A stretch of DNA of 64,000 nucleotides, taken from Microlunatus phosphovorus NM-1. Lineage in GTDB: Bacteria; Actinomycetota; Actinomycetes; Propionibacteriales; Propionibacteriaceae. The DNA lies in NCBI RefSeq assembly GCF_000270245.1, contig NC_015635.1, positions 1,736,001 through 1,800,000 of the forward strand, written 5' to 3'. A model generated the notes under the pieces. The model did not search any database, had not been told where the DNA came from, and saw only the letters and a program-made list of their open reading frames with translations. Both the position numbers and the translations under genes were made by a program. Shown piece after piece: positions 18,363 through 27,393 of this stretch (positions are counted from its first letter, which is position 1; the number at the start of each line of letters is the position of its first letter).

Positions 18363-19295
18363 GTGACATCCGCGCCATTGGAGCTCGTCAAACGGCAGTC
18401 CGTGCTTGTCGCCGACTATCCGGCTGGGGCATCGTTCGGTCCCCGGGAGTTGTTCGACGAGGAGTTCATCTGGCTGTTGCGCGGCTCGGCGATCTGGACC
18501 GTCCAGGCCGGGTGGCGGGAGGCGGGGGAGCGAATCCTGCTCCGACCAGGCATGCTGGCGCTGTCCAGGCTGGGCACAGTGGATCATCTGCTCTGGGATC
18601 CGGACTCGATCTCTACCCACGCGTATGCGCACTTCACCGTGCGCAACACCGAGCGTCTCGGCCCGCGCGACACCTGGCCGTTGGTGCGGGACATGACTGC
18701 CGCGCCCGTGCTCGGTGGGCTGACGACCTATCTGCTGGAGTTGGCGAAGCTCCCCGGCGAGGCGGCGGCGCGGCGCACCGACGAGTTGCTCATGCTGCTG
18801 CTCGACCTGTTCGTCACCGGGCCGTTCGGCAACTCGCCGCTGGAGGGCATGCCCGACGTGCTGGTCAAGATCATCGACTCCACCCGGGCGATCTGGATCG
18901 GTGAGGGGATGCGGCTGGTCTCGGTGGAAGAGTTGGCGGCGAAGGCCAACGTGTCGCCGGGGCATGTGTTCCGGCTGTTCCGGGAGAACTATGGGGTGGG
19001 CCCCGCGCGGGCGCTCGAGCTTGTCCGGCTGGTGCGTGCCGCGACGTGGCTGCAACGCAGCAACAGCACCCTGGCCGAGATCGCCGAACGCGCCGGATTC
19101 GCGAATGCCTATCACTTCTCCCGCCGGTTCTCGGGCGCGTACGGCGTCGCTCCGGGCGCGTTCCGGCGCCGCGGGGCCACCTCCGACCCCTACGAGATCC
19201 TGCGCTCACCCGCGCTGGTCTCGCTCACCCAGGTGCTGCTGCAGGCGCCGGCCCAGCCGGCCCGGCTGCGGCGGGACGGTCCATTGGTCGGTTGA
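18363..19295 (+). CDS. AraC-family transcriptional regulator
   Basis: A 310-residue protein with an N-terminal cupin-like sensing domain and a C-terminal pair of helix-turn-helix motifs: SVEELAAKANVSPGHVFRLF and TLAEIAERAGFANAYHFSRR, followed by the GVAPGAFR family mark. The GTG at 18363 starts VTSAPLELVKRQ; frames upstream would overlap the divergent PhyH promoter. Only 65 bp separate it from the PhyH start, so it most likely controls the PhyH-SDR operon. Its last 71 bases overlap the convergent acetyltransferase gene. Confidence 0.85.
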   Translation: MTSAPLELVKRQSVLVADYPAGASFGPRELFDEEFIWLLRGSAIWTVQAGWREAGERILLRPGMLALSRLGTVDHLLWDPDSISTHAYAHFTVRNTERLGPRDTWPLVRDMTAAPVLGGLTTYLLELAKLPGEAAARRTDELLMLLLDLFVTGPFGNSPLEGMPDVLVKIIDSTRAIWIGEGMRLVSVEELAAKANVSPGHVFRLFRENYGVGPARALELVRLVRAATWLQRSNSTLAEIAERAGFANAYHFSRRFSGAYGVAPGAFRRRGATSDPYEILRSPALVSLTQVLLQAPAQPARLRRDGPLVG

Positions 19296-19764
19296 GGTCG
19301 CCGAGCTCCTTGCCGAGGCAGACGACCAGATCCGCCGCGGCGTAGTAGCCGAATGGTGCGATGTCGGCGTAACCGTGCTTGCGATAAAGCGCGATCGCCT
19401 CGACCTGCGGCTGTCCGGTGGCAAGGATCATCGTCCTCGCGCCGTACTTGGTGGCGTCGGCTTCCAGATGCGCAAGCACAGCCTGGGCCAGGCCTCGCCG
19501 TCGAGCGGATCCGACGACGAACATCCGTCGGATCTGGGCCACCTGCTCGCGACCGAGCTCGGGTGTGAACAGCCAGCCACCCATCGCGGCCGGCACGCCG
19601 TCCAGGTAGCCGATCACGAATCCGCCGTGCGGGGGAGCGAACTCGGCTGCGGCGAGGGGATCGTCGTCGCGGCCGCCGTAGATCTCCACGTAGTAGGTCT
19701 GCGCCTGCTCGGTCAGCTCCCGGGCGTCGGGGTGGTCGTACGGCAGCGGGCGAAGCTCGAACAC
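19225..19764 (-). CDS. GNAT-family N-acetyltransferase
   Basis: A 179-residue protein with the GNAT fold: VAQIRRMFVVGSARRRGLAQ covers beta4 and the acetyl-CoA pyrophosphate loop (here SARRRGLA for the usual RxxGxG), and VEAIALYRKHGYADI is the C-terminal motif B. The acyl acceptor is unknown. The Ala/Pro-rich tail after residue 160 overlaps the 3' end of the convergent AraC gene by 71 bases, so one of the two ends is read antisense to the other. Confidence 0.82.
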   Translation of the reverse strand: MFELRPLPYDHPDARELTEQAQTYYVEIYGGRDDDPLAAAEFAPPHGGFVIGYLDGVPAAMGGWLFTPELGREQVAQIRRMFVVGSARRRGLAQAVLAHLEADATKYGARTMILATGQPQVEAIALYRKHGYADIAPFGYYAAADLVVCLGKELGDLNRPMDRPAAAGPAGPAPAAAPG

Positions 19765-19846
19765 GCTTCGGACTCTACGGCTCGCTCGTTGGTGGCCAAT
19801 CGGTGACTAGTGGGTGAACAGCTGGTGTCGTCCGGGCATCGAAAGC

Positions 19847-19860
19847 AGGACCTTTGGTCT
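19847..19860. promoter_or_regulatory. DosR-like palindrome upstream of the stress-protein genes
   Basis: AGGACCTTTGGTCT contains the symmetric core GACC-TTT-GGTC and resembles the half-sites of the dormancy regulator DosR (GGGACTTTAGTCCC type), which controls many universal stress proteins in actinobacteria. It lies about 110 bases before the first usp gene. Assignment is by resemblance only. Confidence 0.3.
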
Positions 19861-19967
19861 CGTCGTCGGACCATGGGCATCTGTCCCGGATCGGGCCGCT
19901 TGTCGATCATGGAATTGACGGGCGATAGCGCACGTCGCAGCGTCGCAGAGTGAAATGGAGTGGATCG

Positions 19968-20453
19968 ATGAGCAAGATCGTGGTGGGTTTCGACCTCTCG
20001 CCGTCATCGCAGAAGGCACTTGCCTGGGCGGCGGAGTACGCACGCCTGACCGGACTGCCGTTGCAGGCCGTGCATGCCGTGCCGGTGCCGGCCTCGGTGG
20101 CCTCGATCGCCGTCCTCGGCACGCCCACACCCGAGCCCGAGGATGAGATCGCGGAAGACTACCGGCGCGAGATCACCGAGGCGTTCGAAGCGGTGGGCTC
20201 GCAGCCGGACTGGAGTCTGGACTTCTTCATCGACGACCCAGGTCCGGCCGTGATCGGCGCGAGCGAGGACGCTGCCATCATCGTGATGGGCACCCGCGAG
20301 CACCGCGGGATCGGGCGGCTGGTGTACGGCTCGGTGAGCCGCTACTGCCTCAGCCACTCGAAGATCCCGGTCGTTGCGGTGCCCTATGTACCAGGCGACG
20401 CCGAAAAGGCCGCCGCCGAGAAGAGCGTCGGCGCCGAAAAGGGCACTGAGTAG
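19968..20453 (+). CDS. Universal stress protein (first of a tandem pair)
   Basis: A 161-residue UspA-domain protein, beginning MSKIVVGFDLSPSSQKALAW and ending with the ATP-loop region VMGTREHRGIGRLVYGSVS. The family loop G-2x-G-9x-G(S/T) has Glu at the second glycine position, so nucleotide binding may be altered. ATG at 19968 is preceded by GGAG at 19957-19960. The tail (EKAAAEKSVGAEKG) is a short charged extension that the second copy lacks. About 70% similar to the next gene by eye. Confidence 0.88.
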   Translation: MSKIVVGFDLSPSSQKALAWAAEYARLTGLPLQAVHAVPVPASVASIAVLGTPTPEPEDEIAEDYRREITEAFEAVGSQPDWSLDFFIDDPGPAVIGASEDAAIIVMGTREHRGIGRLVYGSVSRYCLSHSKIPVVAVPYVPGDAEKAAAEKSVGAEKGTE

Positions 20454-20521
20454 ACCCCTTTACTAATCAGCCGGTACGGTTCGTGGCTCGACCTGTTCGA
20501 GTACGGATGGAGTTCAGGCTG

Positions 20522-20953
20522 ATGAGCAAGATCGTGGTGGGTCTGGATGCCTCGCCGTCATCCCGGGCTGCGCTGGCATGGGCAGCCGATTACGCACGGA
20601 TGACGGGACTGCCGATCCAGGCCGTGCACGCGATGCCGGTGCCGGCCAGTCTGGCCTCGGTCGGTGTGCTCGGGGAATCTGCACCGGAGCCCGTCGACAG
20701 CATTGATGCGGATTACCGGCGTGACATCGAGGAGGTCTTCGCCACCGTCGACCCGCTGCCGGAATGGCGGCTGGACTTCTACATCGACGATCCTGGTCCT
20801 GCAGTCGTCGCCGCCAGTCACGGTGCTGCTCTGGTAGTGGTCGGCACCCGGGAGCACCGCGGTCTCGGGCGGCTGGTGTACGGCTCGGTGAGCCGCTATT
20901 GCCTCGGCCACGCCAAGGTGCCGGTGATCGCGGTGCCGGTCCAAGACGACTAG
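20522..20953 (+). CDS. Universal stress protein (second of a tandem pair)
   Basis: A 143-residue Usp that aligns throughout with the preceding gene (MSKIVVGLDASPSSRAALAW; VVGTREHRGLGRLVYGSVS), so the pair arose by tandem duplication. The ATG at 20522 matches the start of the first copy; longer in-frame readings add a non-homologous leader. The 68-bp spacer is not conserved with the first promoter region. The next gene is convergent, ending 12 bases away. Confidence 0.88.
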   Translation: MSKIVVGLDASPSSRAALAWAADYARMTGLPIQAVHAMPVPASLASVGVLGESAPEPVDSIDADYRRDIEEVFATVDPLPEWRLDFYIDDPGPAVVAASHGAALVVVGTREHRGLGRLVYGSVSRYCLGHAKVPVIAVPVQDD

Positions 20954-20964
20954 GGCCGTGTAGT

Positions 20965-21756
20965 TCAGGCGAAGTCGACGACGAGCGCGAGATGGTCGGA
21001 GACCGCCATGCGTACGGCCCTGGAGTTGACCACCGCCGGCCCGCGGCCGCGGAGCAGAACGTGATCGAGTTGACGCTTGGGCTTGGCGGCCGGATAGGTG
21101 CGATGCTCGGCCAACGGCCGATAGCCGGTGATCATCCGGGGCAGCGGTCCCCACATGTTGAAGTCGCCGACCAGCAGCACCGGATCACCGAGCTCGCCCA
21201 GCACCCGGGTCACCTCCTGTAGCTGCCGGATCCCGGAGCCGGGGATCCAGGTGAGGTGCGTGTTCGCGATGGCGATCGCCCCGAACGGCGTGTCGAGACG
21301 GGCGACGATCGCCGCACGCGGCTCTTCACCCACGGTCAGATGCTGGCGGAGCACCGGCAGCATGACCTTGAACGACGGCCGGATCGCGGGCAGCGGGACG
21401 TCATACCAGTGCTGCACGGGGTAGCGGGACAGGAGCGCGATCCCGTACTCACTGGCCGGTCGATGCTCTCCGGTGTGGTGGTGGAGGGGTCCGGACAGGG
21501 ACCACATCGCGCCCGGGGTGCCGGCCAGAGTCGGCACGAACCGGTGGTCGCGGGCGCCCATCGCCTCGGCGGCGACTTCGGCCAGATCGGCGTGGTGCGA
21601 CCGCGACTGCCGTCGGTCGACCTCCTGGAGGGCCAGCACGTCCGGATCGAGCTCGCGGATCGCCGCCCGGAGCAGGTCGAGATCGACCGGCTTGGCGCGG
21701 CCAGCGCCCGAGGTGGCCGCGCGGCCGCTCCACAGGTTGAAAGTCACCAGTCGCAC
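20965..21756 (-). CDS. Endonuclease/exonuclease/phosphatase family protein
   Basis: A 263-residue EEP-superfamily phosphodiesterase. Motifs in order: TFNLWSG, LALQEVDRR (metal-binding Glu), YGIALLSRYP, IANTHLTW, LLVGDFNMWG and the terminal VSDHLALV with the catalytic His. The family includes exonuclease III-like nucleases and phospholipid phosphatases; no signal peptide or DNA-binding clue allows a finer choice. It starts four bases after the stop of the VTT membrane protein, so the two form an operon. Confidence 0.83.
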   Translation of the reverse strand: MRLVTFNLWSGRAATSGAGRAKPVDLDLLRAAIRELDPDVLALQEVDRRQSRSHHADLAEVAAEAMGARDHRFVPTLAGTPGAMWSLSGPLHHHTGEHRPASEYGIALLSRYPVQHWYDVPLPAIRPSFKVMLPVLRQHLTVGEEPRAAIVARLDTPFGAIAIANTHLTWIPGSGIRQLQEVTRVLGELGDPVLLVGDFNMWGPLPRMITGYRPLAEHRTYPAAKPKRQLDHVLLRGRGPAVVNSRAVRMAVSDHLALVVDFA

Positions 21757-21760
21757 GGGC

Positions 21761-22540
21761 TCAGCGGCTCTGTGTTGAGCGGCTCTGGGCGAGGGTCTTG
21801 CGACGTTGCCAGAAGATTCCGACGAACACGCCGATCAAGATCGCGAACGCGACATACATGCTGATCTGCGCGTACGCGTTGACGACCACCTGGGCCGGCT
21901 CGCCGAGCCAGAAGCCGAGTCCGATCCAACAGCTCTGGATGATGATGGCGCCGATGATGTTGACGATCCAGAACTTCTTCCAGCTCATGCCGGCCATCGC
22001 CACGGTCGCGTAGATCACCGCAGCGGGGATCGGGATGGGCAGGTAGGTGATCAAGATGGCCGGTACGCCCCAGCGGCGGGCGAGCCGCTCCGCCCGATCG
22101 GCGTTGCGGGCGGCGCGTTTGGACCGGCCCGCCATCAGCTCGATCAGTCCGCGGCCCCACAGCCGGCCGGCCAGGAAGTAGATCCAGTCGAATTTGACGA
22201 TGCTGATGATGCCGAGGATCAGACCGAGCCACCACAGCGGGTCGTTGCGCACACCCAGCACCACCAAAGCTGACCGGGAGCCGGTCAGCGCGGTTTGCAA
22301 CAGCGGGTTGGCGACCACCAGATAGGCGCGCAGCGGCATCATGATCAACCCGTAGATGCCGACCAGCGCGATGCCGATCCAGCAGACCATGTCGGCGCGG
22401 CCCGGCTTGCCCTTCCAGGGCATCCGCGGGTCGTCCCACCACTCCTTCTCGTCCTTCTCGGAATCCGCCGACTCCTTGGAGCCCACCGACTGTTCGGGGT
22501 CAGCCGAGTGTTCGGGGTCCGCCGAGTGTTCCTCGCTCAC
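21761..22540 (-). CDS. VTT-domain (DedA/SNARE-associated) membrane protein
   Basis: A 259-residue membrane protein. The first 35 residues are an acidic low-complexity stretch with repeats of EHSADPEHSADPEQ, then a cytoplasmic WWDDPRMPWKG segment and about five membrane helices. FDWIYFLAGRLWG and the PIPIPAAVIYATVAMAGMSW region with glycine-rich helices match the VTT/DedA fold, linked to lipid scrambling and membrane homeostasis. It heads an operon with the phosphodiesterase downstream. Confidence 0.7.
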   Translation of the reverse strand: MSEEHSADPEHSADPEQSVGSKESADSEKDEKEWWDDPRMPWKGKPGRADMVCWIGIALVGIYGLIMMPLRAYLVVANPLLQTALTGSRSALVVLGVRNDPLWWLGLILGIISIVKFDWIYFLAGRLWGRGLIELMAGRSKRAARNADRAERLARRWGVPAILITYLPIPIPAAVIYATVAMAGMSWKKFWIVNIIGAIIIQSCWIGLGFWLGEPAQVVVNAYAQISMYVAFAILIGVFVGIFWQRRKTLAQSRSTQSR

Positions 22541-22576
22541 CCGTCACACCGTAGTCGGCACTACTAGGATCGGGCG

Positions 22577-23965
22577 ATGGATGAGACGGCGGTGCTGAAG
22601 CGAGTACTCGCGGAATCCGTGGCTTTCCTGGACGGATTGCCGGGTCGCCCGGTCAATGCCCGATATGACGTCGACGACGTGGCCGAGGCACTGGGCGGCC
22701 CGCTGCCCGAGACCGGCACGGGCCCGTACACGGTGATCGAGGAGCTACTGGCCGGTGCCGAGCCTGGTGTCGTGGCGATGCCTTCCCCGCGGTTCTTCGG
22801 CTGGGTGATCGGGGGCGTGCTGCCGGCTGCGCTCGGCGCGGACTGGCTGACCTCGGTCTGGGATCAGAACGCCGGCCTGCTCGCCTCCTCGCCCGCGGCC
22901 GCCGGCGCCGAACGGGTGGCTGCCGGGTGGCTGCTGGAGCTGCTGGACCTGCCCGCCGAGTCTGCGGTCGGGTTTGTCACCGGCGGGATGATGGCCAACT
23001 TCACCTGTCTCGCCGCGGCTCGGAGCGCGGTGCTGCGGCGCGTCGGTTGGAATGTCGAGGCCGGGGGGCTGATCGGAGCGCCGCCGGTACGCGTGCTGGT
23101 CGGCCAGGAGCGGCACGACACCATCGATCTGGCATTGCGCTATCTCGGGCTGGGCTCGGGTCGGTCAGTTGAGGTGGACGTCGATGATCAGGGCCGGATC
23201 CGCCCCGATGCGCTGGCGGCGGCGCTGGACAGCGGACCGGCTGACGGTGCGACCATCGTCTGTCTGCAGGCCGGCAACGTCCACAGCGGAGCCTTCGATC
23301 CGTTCGCGGAGGCCATCTCGATCGCCCACCAGCATGGCGCGTGGGTCCACGTCGACGGCGCGTTCGGGCTCTGGGCGGTCGCCTCGCCGGATCTGCGACC
23401 GCTGGTCGCCGGGGTAGCCGCGGCGGACTCCTGGGCGACGGATGCCCACAAGACTCTCAACGTCCCGTACGACAGCGGTCTCGCGATCGTCGCCGATGCC
23501 GCTTCGCTGCACACCGCGATGGGGGTGCATGCCGCGTACCTGATCCAAGACTCTCGACCGGACCCCTTTGCGAGTGTGCCCGAGTTCTCGCGGCGTGCTC
23601 GGGGTTTCACCGTGTGGGCGGCATTGCGTTCGCTCGGCCGTTCGGGGGTGGCCGGTCTGGTCGAGGGTCTGGTCGCCCGGGCCGCGCGGTTCGCCGACCA
23701 ACTCGGGCGGCTCGAGGGCGTCGAGATCGTCAACGACGTCTGCTTCACCCAGGTATGCGTCTCGTTCGGCTCGGACGAGGTCACCCGGGAGGTGGCGCGT
23801 CGGCTGCTCATCGACGGCACCGCCTGGATGACCCCGTCGACCTGGCACGGCCGGGCGATCCTGCGGATCTCGGTGTCGAACTACCGCACCACCGATGACG
23901 ACGTGGACACCTCAGTCGCGGCCATCGCCGAGTTGTTGGCGGCGGTCCGGGCCGACCTGAGCTGA
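22577..23965 (+). CDS. PLP-dependent group II decarboxylase family protein
   Basis: A 462-residue pyridoxal-phosphate enzyme of the glutamate/aromatic amino-acid decarboxylase group. The PLP lysine is in SWATDAHKTLNVPYDSG, the aspartate that binds the ring nitrogen in WVHVDGAFGLWA, and an N-terminal FFGWVIGGVLPAALGADW region matches the substrate pocket of this group. Substrate is uncertain (aromatic amino acid, diaminobutyrate or similar). Its 3' end overlaps the convergent membrane-protein gene by 85 bases. Confidence 0.85.
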   Translation: MDETAVLKRVLAESVAFLDGLPGRPVNARYDVDDVAEALGGPLPETGTGPYTVIEELLAGAEPGVVAMPSPRFFGWVIGGVLPAALGADWLTSVWDQNAGLLASSPAAAGAERVAAGWLLELLDLPAESAVGFVTGGMMANFTCLAAARSAVLRRVGWNVEAGGLIGAPPVRVLVGQERHDTIDLALRYLGLGSGRSVEVDVDDQGRIRPDALAAALDSGPADGATIVCLQAGNVHSGAFDPFAEAISIAHQHGAWVHVDGAFGLWAVASPDLRPLVAGVAAADSWATDAHKTLNVPYDSGLAIVADAASLHTAMGVHAAYLIQDSRPDPFASVPEFSRRARGFTVWAALRSLGRSGVAGLVEGLVARAARFADQLGRLEGVEIVNDVCFTQVCVSFGSDEVTREVARRLLIDGTAWMTPSTWHGRAILRISVSNYRTTDDDVDTSVAAIAELLAAVRADLS

Positions 23966-24633
23966 GTGACCAGCGCGGGTGCCAGTCCGACCGTCGTGGC
24001 GATCGCCCACACCGGGGACGTCAGGTAGGAGGAGCCCGCCACCGTCATCACCAGCCCGCCGACCAGAACCAGGACGAACGCCCAGATCGGGATCGCGCGA
24101 GACCGCCATAGGGCCACCGCGGCGAAGGGCCAGAACAGCAGCACTCCGATCAGGTACGGGGAGAACACCACCAGTCCGAACACGTTCTGCTGGGTCAGGT
24201 CAGAGACTGCGATGGCCGCTTCCCGGTCCGGAAATGCCACCAGGATCTGGTTCCAGGCGTAGTAGCCCATCAGGTGCACGAACTCCCCGATCACCAGGCA
24301 GATCCCCGTGATCAGGGCGGCCATCGACCAGCGAGGCGACCGATCTGCGGTGAGCGTCCGGACGGCGGCGACGCCGGGGATCGCGACGATCGCGGCCGCC
24401 AGAGCGAGCCAGGAAGCCAGCTGATAGGTCCCGAGGTTCGCCTCGATGGTCGCGAACATCGCGGCCGTCTGGTCAGCTCCGGTTCCGCTGACCATTCCGA
24501 CCAACGCGCCCGACCGTTCGGCCATCATCCTGACGATGTCGGCCGCCATGGTGACCAGCGGTGTGAGCAGCAGACAGACAAGGCCGGCGGTCAGCAGCTG
24601 CCGGGATCCGGCGGACGGCTTGGTGGTGTTCAT
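23881..24633 (-). CDS. Polytopic membrane protein of unknown function
   Basis: A 250-residue protein with about six hydrophobic segments (for example GLVCLLLTPLVTMAADIV, WLALAAAIVAIPGVAAV, VFSPYLIGVLLFWPFAAVAL). The ATG at 24633 is chosen because GGAGGATCC precedes it; a longer in-frame reading to 24771 has no ribosome site. Family not recognised; it is divergent from the two-component system and might be its target. Confidence 0.65.
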   Translation of the reverse strand: MNTTKPSAGSRQLLTAGLVCLLLTPLVTMAADIVRMMAERSGALVGMVSGTGADQTAAMFATIEANLGTYQLASWLALAAAIVAIPGVAAVRTLTADRSPRWSMAALITGICLVIGEFVHLMGYYAWNQILVAFPDREAAIAVSDLTQQNVFGLVVFSPYLIGVLLFWPFAAVALWRSRAIPIWAFVLVLVGGLVMTVAGSSYLTSPVWAIATTVGLAPALVTQLRSARTAANNSAMAATEVSTSSSVVR

Positions 24634-24812
24634 GGATCCTCCAATCCTCCAAAGGGAAGGGCCGGTGAGGTTCACCGGATATGCCTCCACAGTCGGACAG
24701 CGGAGGCTGTTCCCGGATCCGTCGTACGGGGAACTGCGATAGCGCCAAGAGCGACTGTGGGTCCACCTCAAGGGGGATCCGACCGTCGGCGGGCCGGTCT
24801 AGCCTTCGAGAC

Positions 24813-26561
24813 ATGACGCTGCGACCCACCCGCGAGGAGGTCGTGCTCGCGCTGGCCGGCCCCGGCTGGGTGATGGTCTGGTTGTGGCCTCAGCCGTTGG
24901 CAGCGGCGCTCGTCGCGGCCGGGTGCGGACTGGGACTCGTGATGTCCCGCAGGCGACCGGAGTTGGCGGCCGCCCTGGTGCTCTGTGCTGACGTGCTCGC
25001 AGTCGTCCTCGGTGTGTCCACGGAGAACCCGGGGACGCTGTTTCCGGTCGCGGTGGTGGTCTACGGTCTCGGCCGCTGGGCAGGCCGGTGGGCGGCGGTC
25101 CTGGGGCTGCTCGGGTTTCTCGTCCCGGTGGCTTGGGTGGATCCTCCGTCGATTCCGCCCACGCTGGTCTTCGGGGTGGTGCTGTATGGCTGCTTCTGGG
25201 GCTTCGGTCGCATGGTCGCAGCCAAGAGCGCTCGGGCCGAGGCCGCCAGACAACGGGCCGCTCGCGTCGGTGACCAGGATCCCCGGGCGATCGCCGACGC
25301 GGTGGTCGCCGAGGAACGGGCCCGGCTGGCCAGTGATATCGCAGGCGTGGTCGGCGACTCGGTCGGATCGATGGTGTCCGACGCGGAACTGGCGGTGCGC
25401 GAACTCGATCCGGTCGTGATCGAGCGGATCCGGCTGCGCGGCACCACAGCGGTCACCGAGTTGCGGCGGATGCTGGGGCTGCTGCGGCAATCCCACGAAC
25501 CGGTGACACCCGACGCCTCAGAACCCCGGTGGCGGCCCTGGGCGTCGTACGCGCTGCCTGCTGCACTGCTGCTCACTGCTGGCGCAATCGTTCTTGTCAC
25601 CTGGTTGCTTCCGGCCCCGGTCTCACTGCTGACCGCCCCGGTGATCGTGCTGTTGTCCTGGTTGACCGGAGCCGACGGTCGGCGAGTGGCTTGGCTCAGC
25701 TGGCTCGTGCTGGCTGTGACCAGCGTTTTGGTCACGTTGCTCGTCGAGCCTGACAACGCGGCGATGCAGGTCGTGATGATCGTGCTGCCCGCGTGGGCAG
25801 GACATGCCTGGAGCGAGAGCGATCGAGCCCAGCGCTCCGCGCAGCAGGCGACGACGCAGGCACAGTCCGAGCTCGACCGAGCGGTGGCGGAGGCGGTTGG
25901 GCAGGAACGTTTGCGGGTGGCCAGAGATCTGCACGATGTCACCAGTCATGCGCTTGGGGTGATGGTGCTCCAGTCCGGTGCAGCCAACGCCCAGCGGGTG
26001 ACCGATCCAGCTCGGGCCCGAGCAAGTCTGGCTGTGGTCGCCGATGCCGGCAGGAGGGCGCTCGCTGACCTGGACCGGCTGATCGGGCTGATCGACGCCG
26101 GTGTGCTCGGCGCCGTCGCCGTCGATGAGCCAGTCGAGCTGCCCGAGCGGCTCACGGCGTTGGCGGACCGGATTCGGCAGACCGGGGCGCGGATCGCGCT
26201 CACGGTGCAGCGGTCGCCGAACGATCCCGAGACGGTGCAGGTCGTCTACCGGGTCGTGCAGGAGGCACTGACCAACGCGGTCCGGTATGCGCCTGGTAGT
26301 GCCGTTGCCGTGCTGGTCGAGGGCACCGACACCGGATGTCGGATCAGTGTGGTCGATGACGGCGGACACCTTGCCGACCAGGTCGCGGTGCCGACGGAAC
26401 GGCACGGGACCGGCTTCGGGCTAGTCGGTGCGGCGGAGCGGGTTGGCGCGCTGGGCGGTGAGTTCACCGCCGGTCCGGAGCCGCTCGGCGGTTGGGCCGT
26501 CCGTGCCTGGATCCCGGCGCGTGTCGGGGCCGGCCAGGCTCAGGCCGGAGCAGCGTCGTGA
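24813..26561 (+). CDS. Sensor histidine kinase with duplicated membrane/dimerisation halves
   Basis: A 582-residue NarL-type sensor kinase. The second half is canonical: four membrane helices, HisKA_3 with RVARDLHDVTSHALGV (phospho-His at residue 374), and an HATPase domain with VVQEALTNAVRYAPGS. The first half repeats the plan: four membrane helices, then RLASDIAGVVGDSVGSM and TAVTELRRMLGLLRQ, which align with a HisKA_3 domain but have Ala177 in place of the histidine and no ATPase. ATG at 24813 starts MTLRPTREEVVLALAG. It overlaps its response regulator by GTGA. Confidence 0.88.
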   Translation: MTLRPTREEVVLALAGPGWVMVWLWPQPLAAALVAAGCGLGLVMSRRRPELAAALVLCADVLAVVLGVSTENPGTLFPVAVVVYGLGRWAGRWAAVLGLLGFLVPVAWVDPPSIPPTLVFGVVLYGCFWGFGRMVAAKSARAEAARQRAARVGDQDPRAIADAVVAEERARLASDIAGVVGDSVGSMVSDAELAVRELDPVVIERIRLRGTTAVTELRRMLGLLRQSHEPVTPDASEPRWRPWASYALPAALLLTAGAIVLVTWLLPAPVSLLTAPVIVLLSWLTGADGRRVAWLSWLVLAVTSVLVTLLVEPDNAAMQVVMIVLPAWAGHAWSESDRAQRSAQQATTQAQSELDRAVAEAVGQERLRVARDLHDVTSHALGVMVLQSGAANAQRVTDPARARASLAVVADAGRRALADLDRLIGLIDAGVLGAVAVDEPVELPERLTALADRIRQTGARIALTVQRSPNDPETVQVVYRVVQEALTNAVRYAPGSAVAVLVEGTDTGCRISVVDDGGHLADQVAVPTERHGTGFGLVGAAERVGALGGEFTAGPEPLGGWAVRAWIPARVGAGQAQAGAAS

Positions 26562-27211
26562 TCGGCGTGGTGCTGGCCGACGACCAGGCTTTGATCCGGG
26601 GAGGTCTGCGGGCGATCCTCGACGCTGAGCCCGATATCGACGTCCTGGCCGAGGCGGCCAACGGCCGGGAGGCAGCGCGCGCCGCCCGGGAGCAGTGCGC
26701 CGATGTCGTCCTGATGGACATCGAGATGCCCGACGTGAACGGCATCGACGGGATCCGGTTGACCGCGGCTGCCCGGCCGGAGGCGAAGGTGCTGGTGCTG
26801 ACCACCTTCGACCTGGATGAGTACGTCTTCGCCGCGCTCAAGGCCGGTGCCAGCGGCTTCCTGCTCAAGACGACTCCGCCCGCCGAGCTGGCGCAGGCGA
26901 TCCGGGTCTGTCACGACGGACAGATGCTGTTCGCCCCCGAGGTGACCCGGCGGCTGGTCGACAGCTACGTCCGCCGTCGCCCGACCGCCACCGGCGTGCC
27001 CGAACCGCTGCAATGCCTGACCGCCCGCGAACTGGACGTCTTCCTGGCCCTGGCGAAGGGTCTGTCCAACGCCGAGATCGGCGCGCGGCTGTATCTGGGC
27101 GAGGCCACCGTCAAGACCCATGTCACTCGGATCCTGGCCAAGCTCGGTCTCCGCGATCGGGTGCAGGCGGTCGTCCTGGCGTACGAATGCGGTGCGGTCG
27201 CTCCCAGCTGA
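26558..27211 (+). CDS. NarL/LuxR-family response regulator
   Basis: A 217-residue response regulator. The receiver domain has the acidic pair in LADDQALIRGG, phospho-acceptor Asp54 in VVLMDIEMPDVNG, TTF and the lysine in FLLKTTPP; the C-terminus is a LuxR helix-turn-helix (LTARELDVFLALAKGLSNAE, then GEATVKTHVTRILAKLG). GTG at 26558 overlaps the kinase stop, so kinase and regulator are translationally coupled. Targets unknown; the divergent membrane protein (23881-24633) is a candidate. Confidence 0.93.
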   Translation: MIGVVLADDQALIRGGLRAILDAEPDIDVLAEAANGREAARAAREQCADVVLMDIEMPDVNGIDGIRLTAAARPEAKVLVLTTFDLDEYVFAALKAGASGFLLKTTPPAELAQAIRVCHDGQMLFAPEVTRRLVDSYVRRRPTATGVPEPLQCLTARELDVFLALAKGLSNAEIGARLYLGEATVKTHVTRILAKLGLRDRVQAVVLAYECGAVAPS

Positions 27212-27393
27212 TCACGGTGTGAGTCATGGCGGCAGGTGAAGCAGCCGATACCCGCCATTCGATGGTGGAGTGCGGCCGGCACGGCATCGAGTGGCGACTT
27301 TCGGTTGCTTCGATGCGGCTTCTGCACGCACGAGTCCGACGCCGACAGTGCTCCCAGTCTCGACTCGACACAGCTATCACCCGCGGATCTGGG

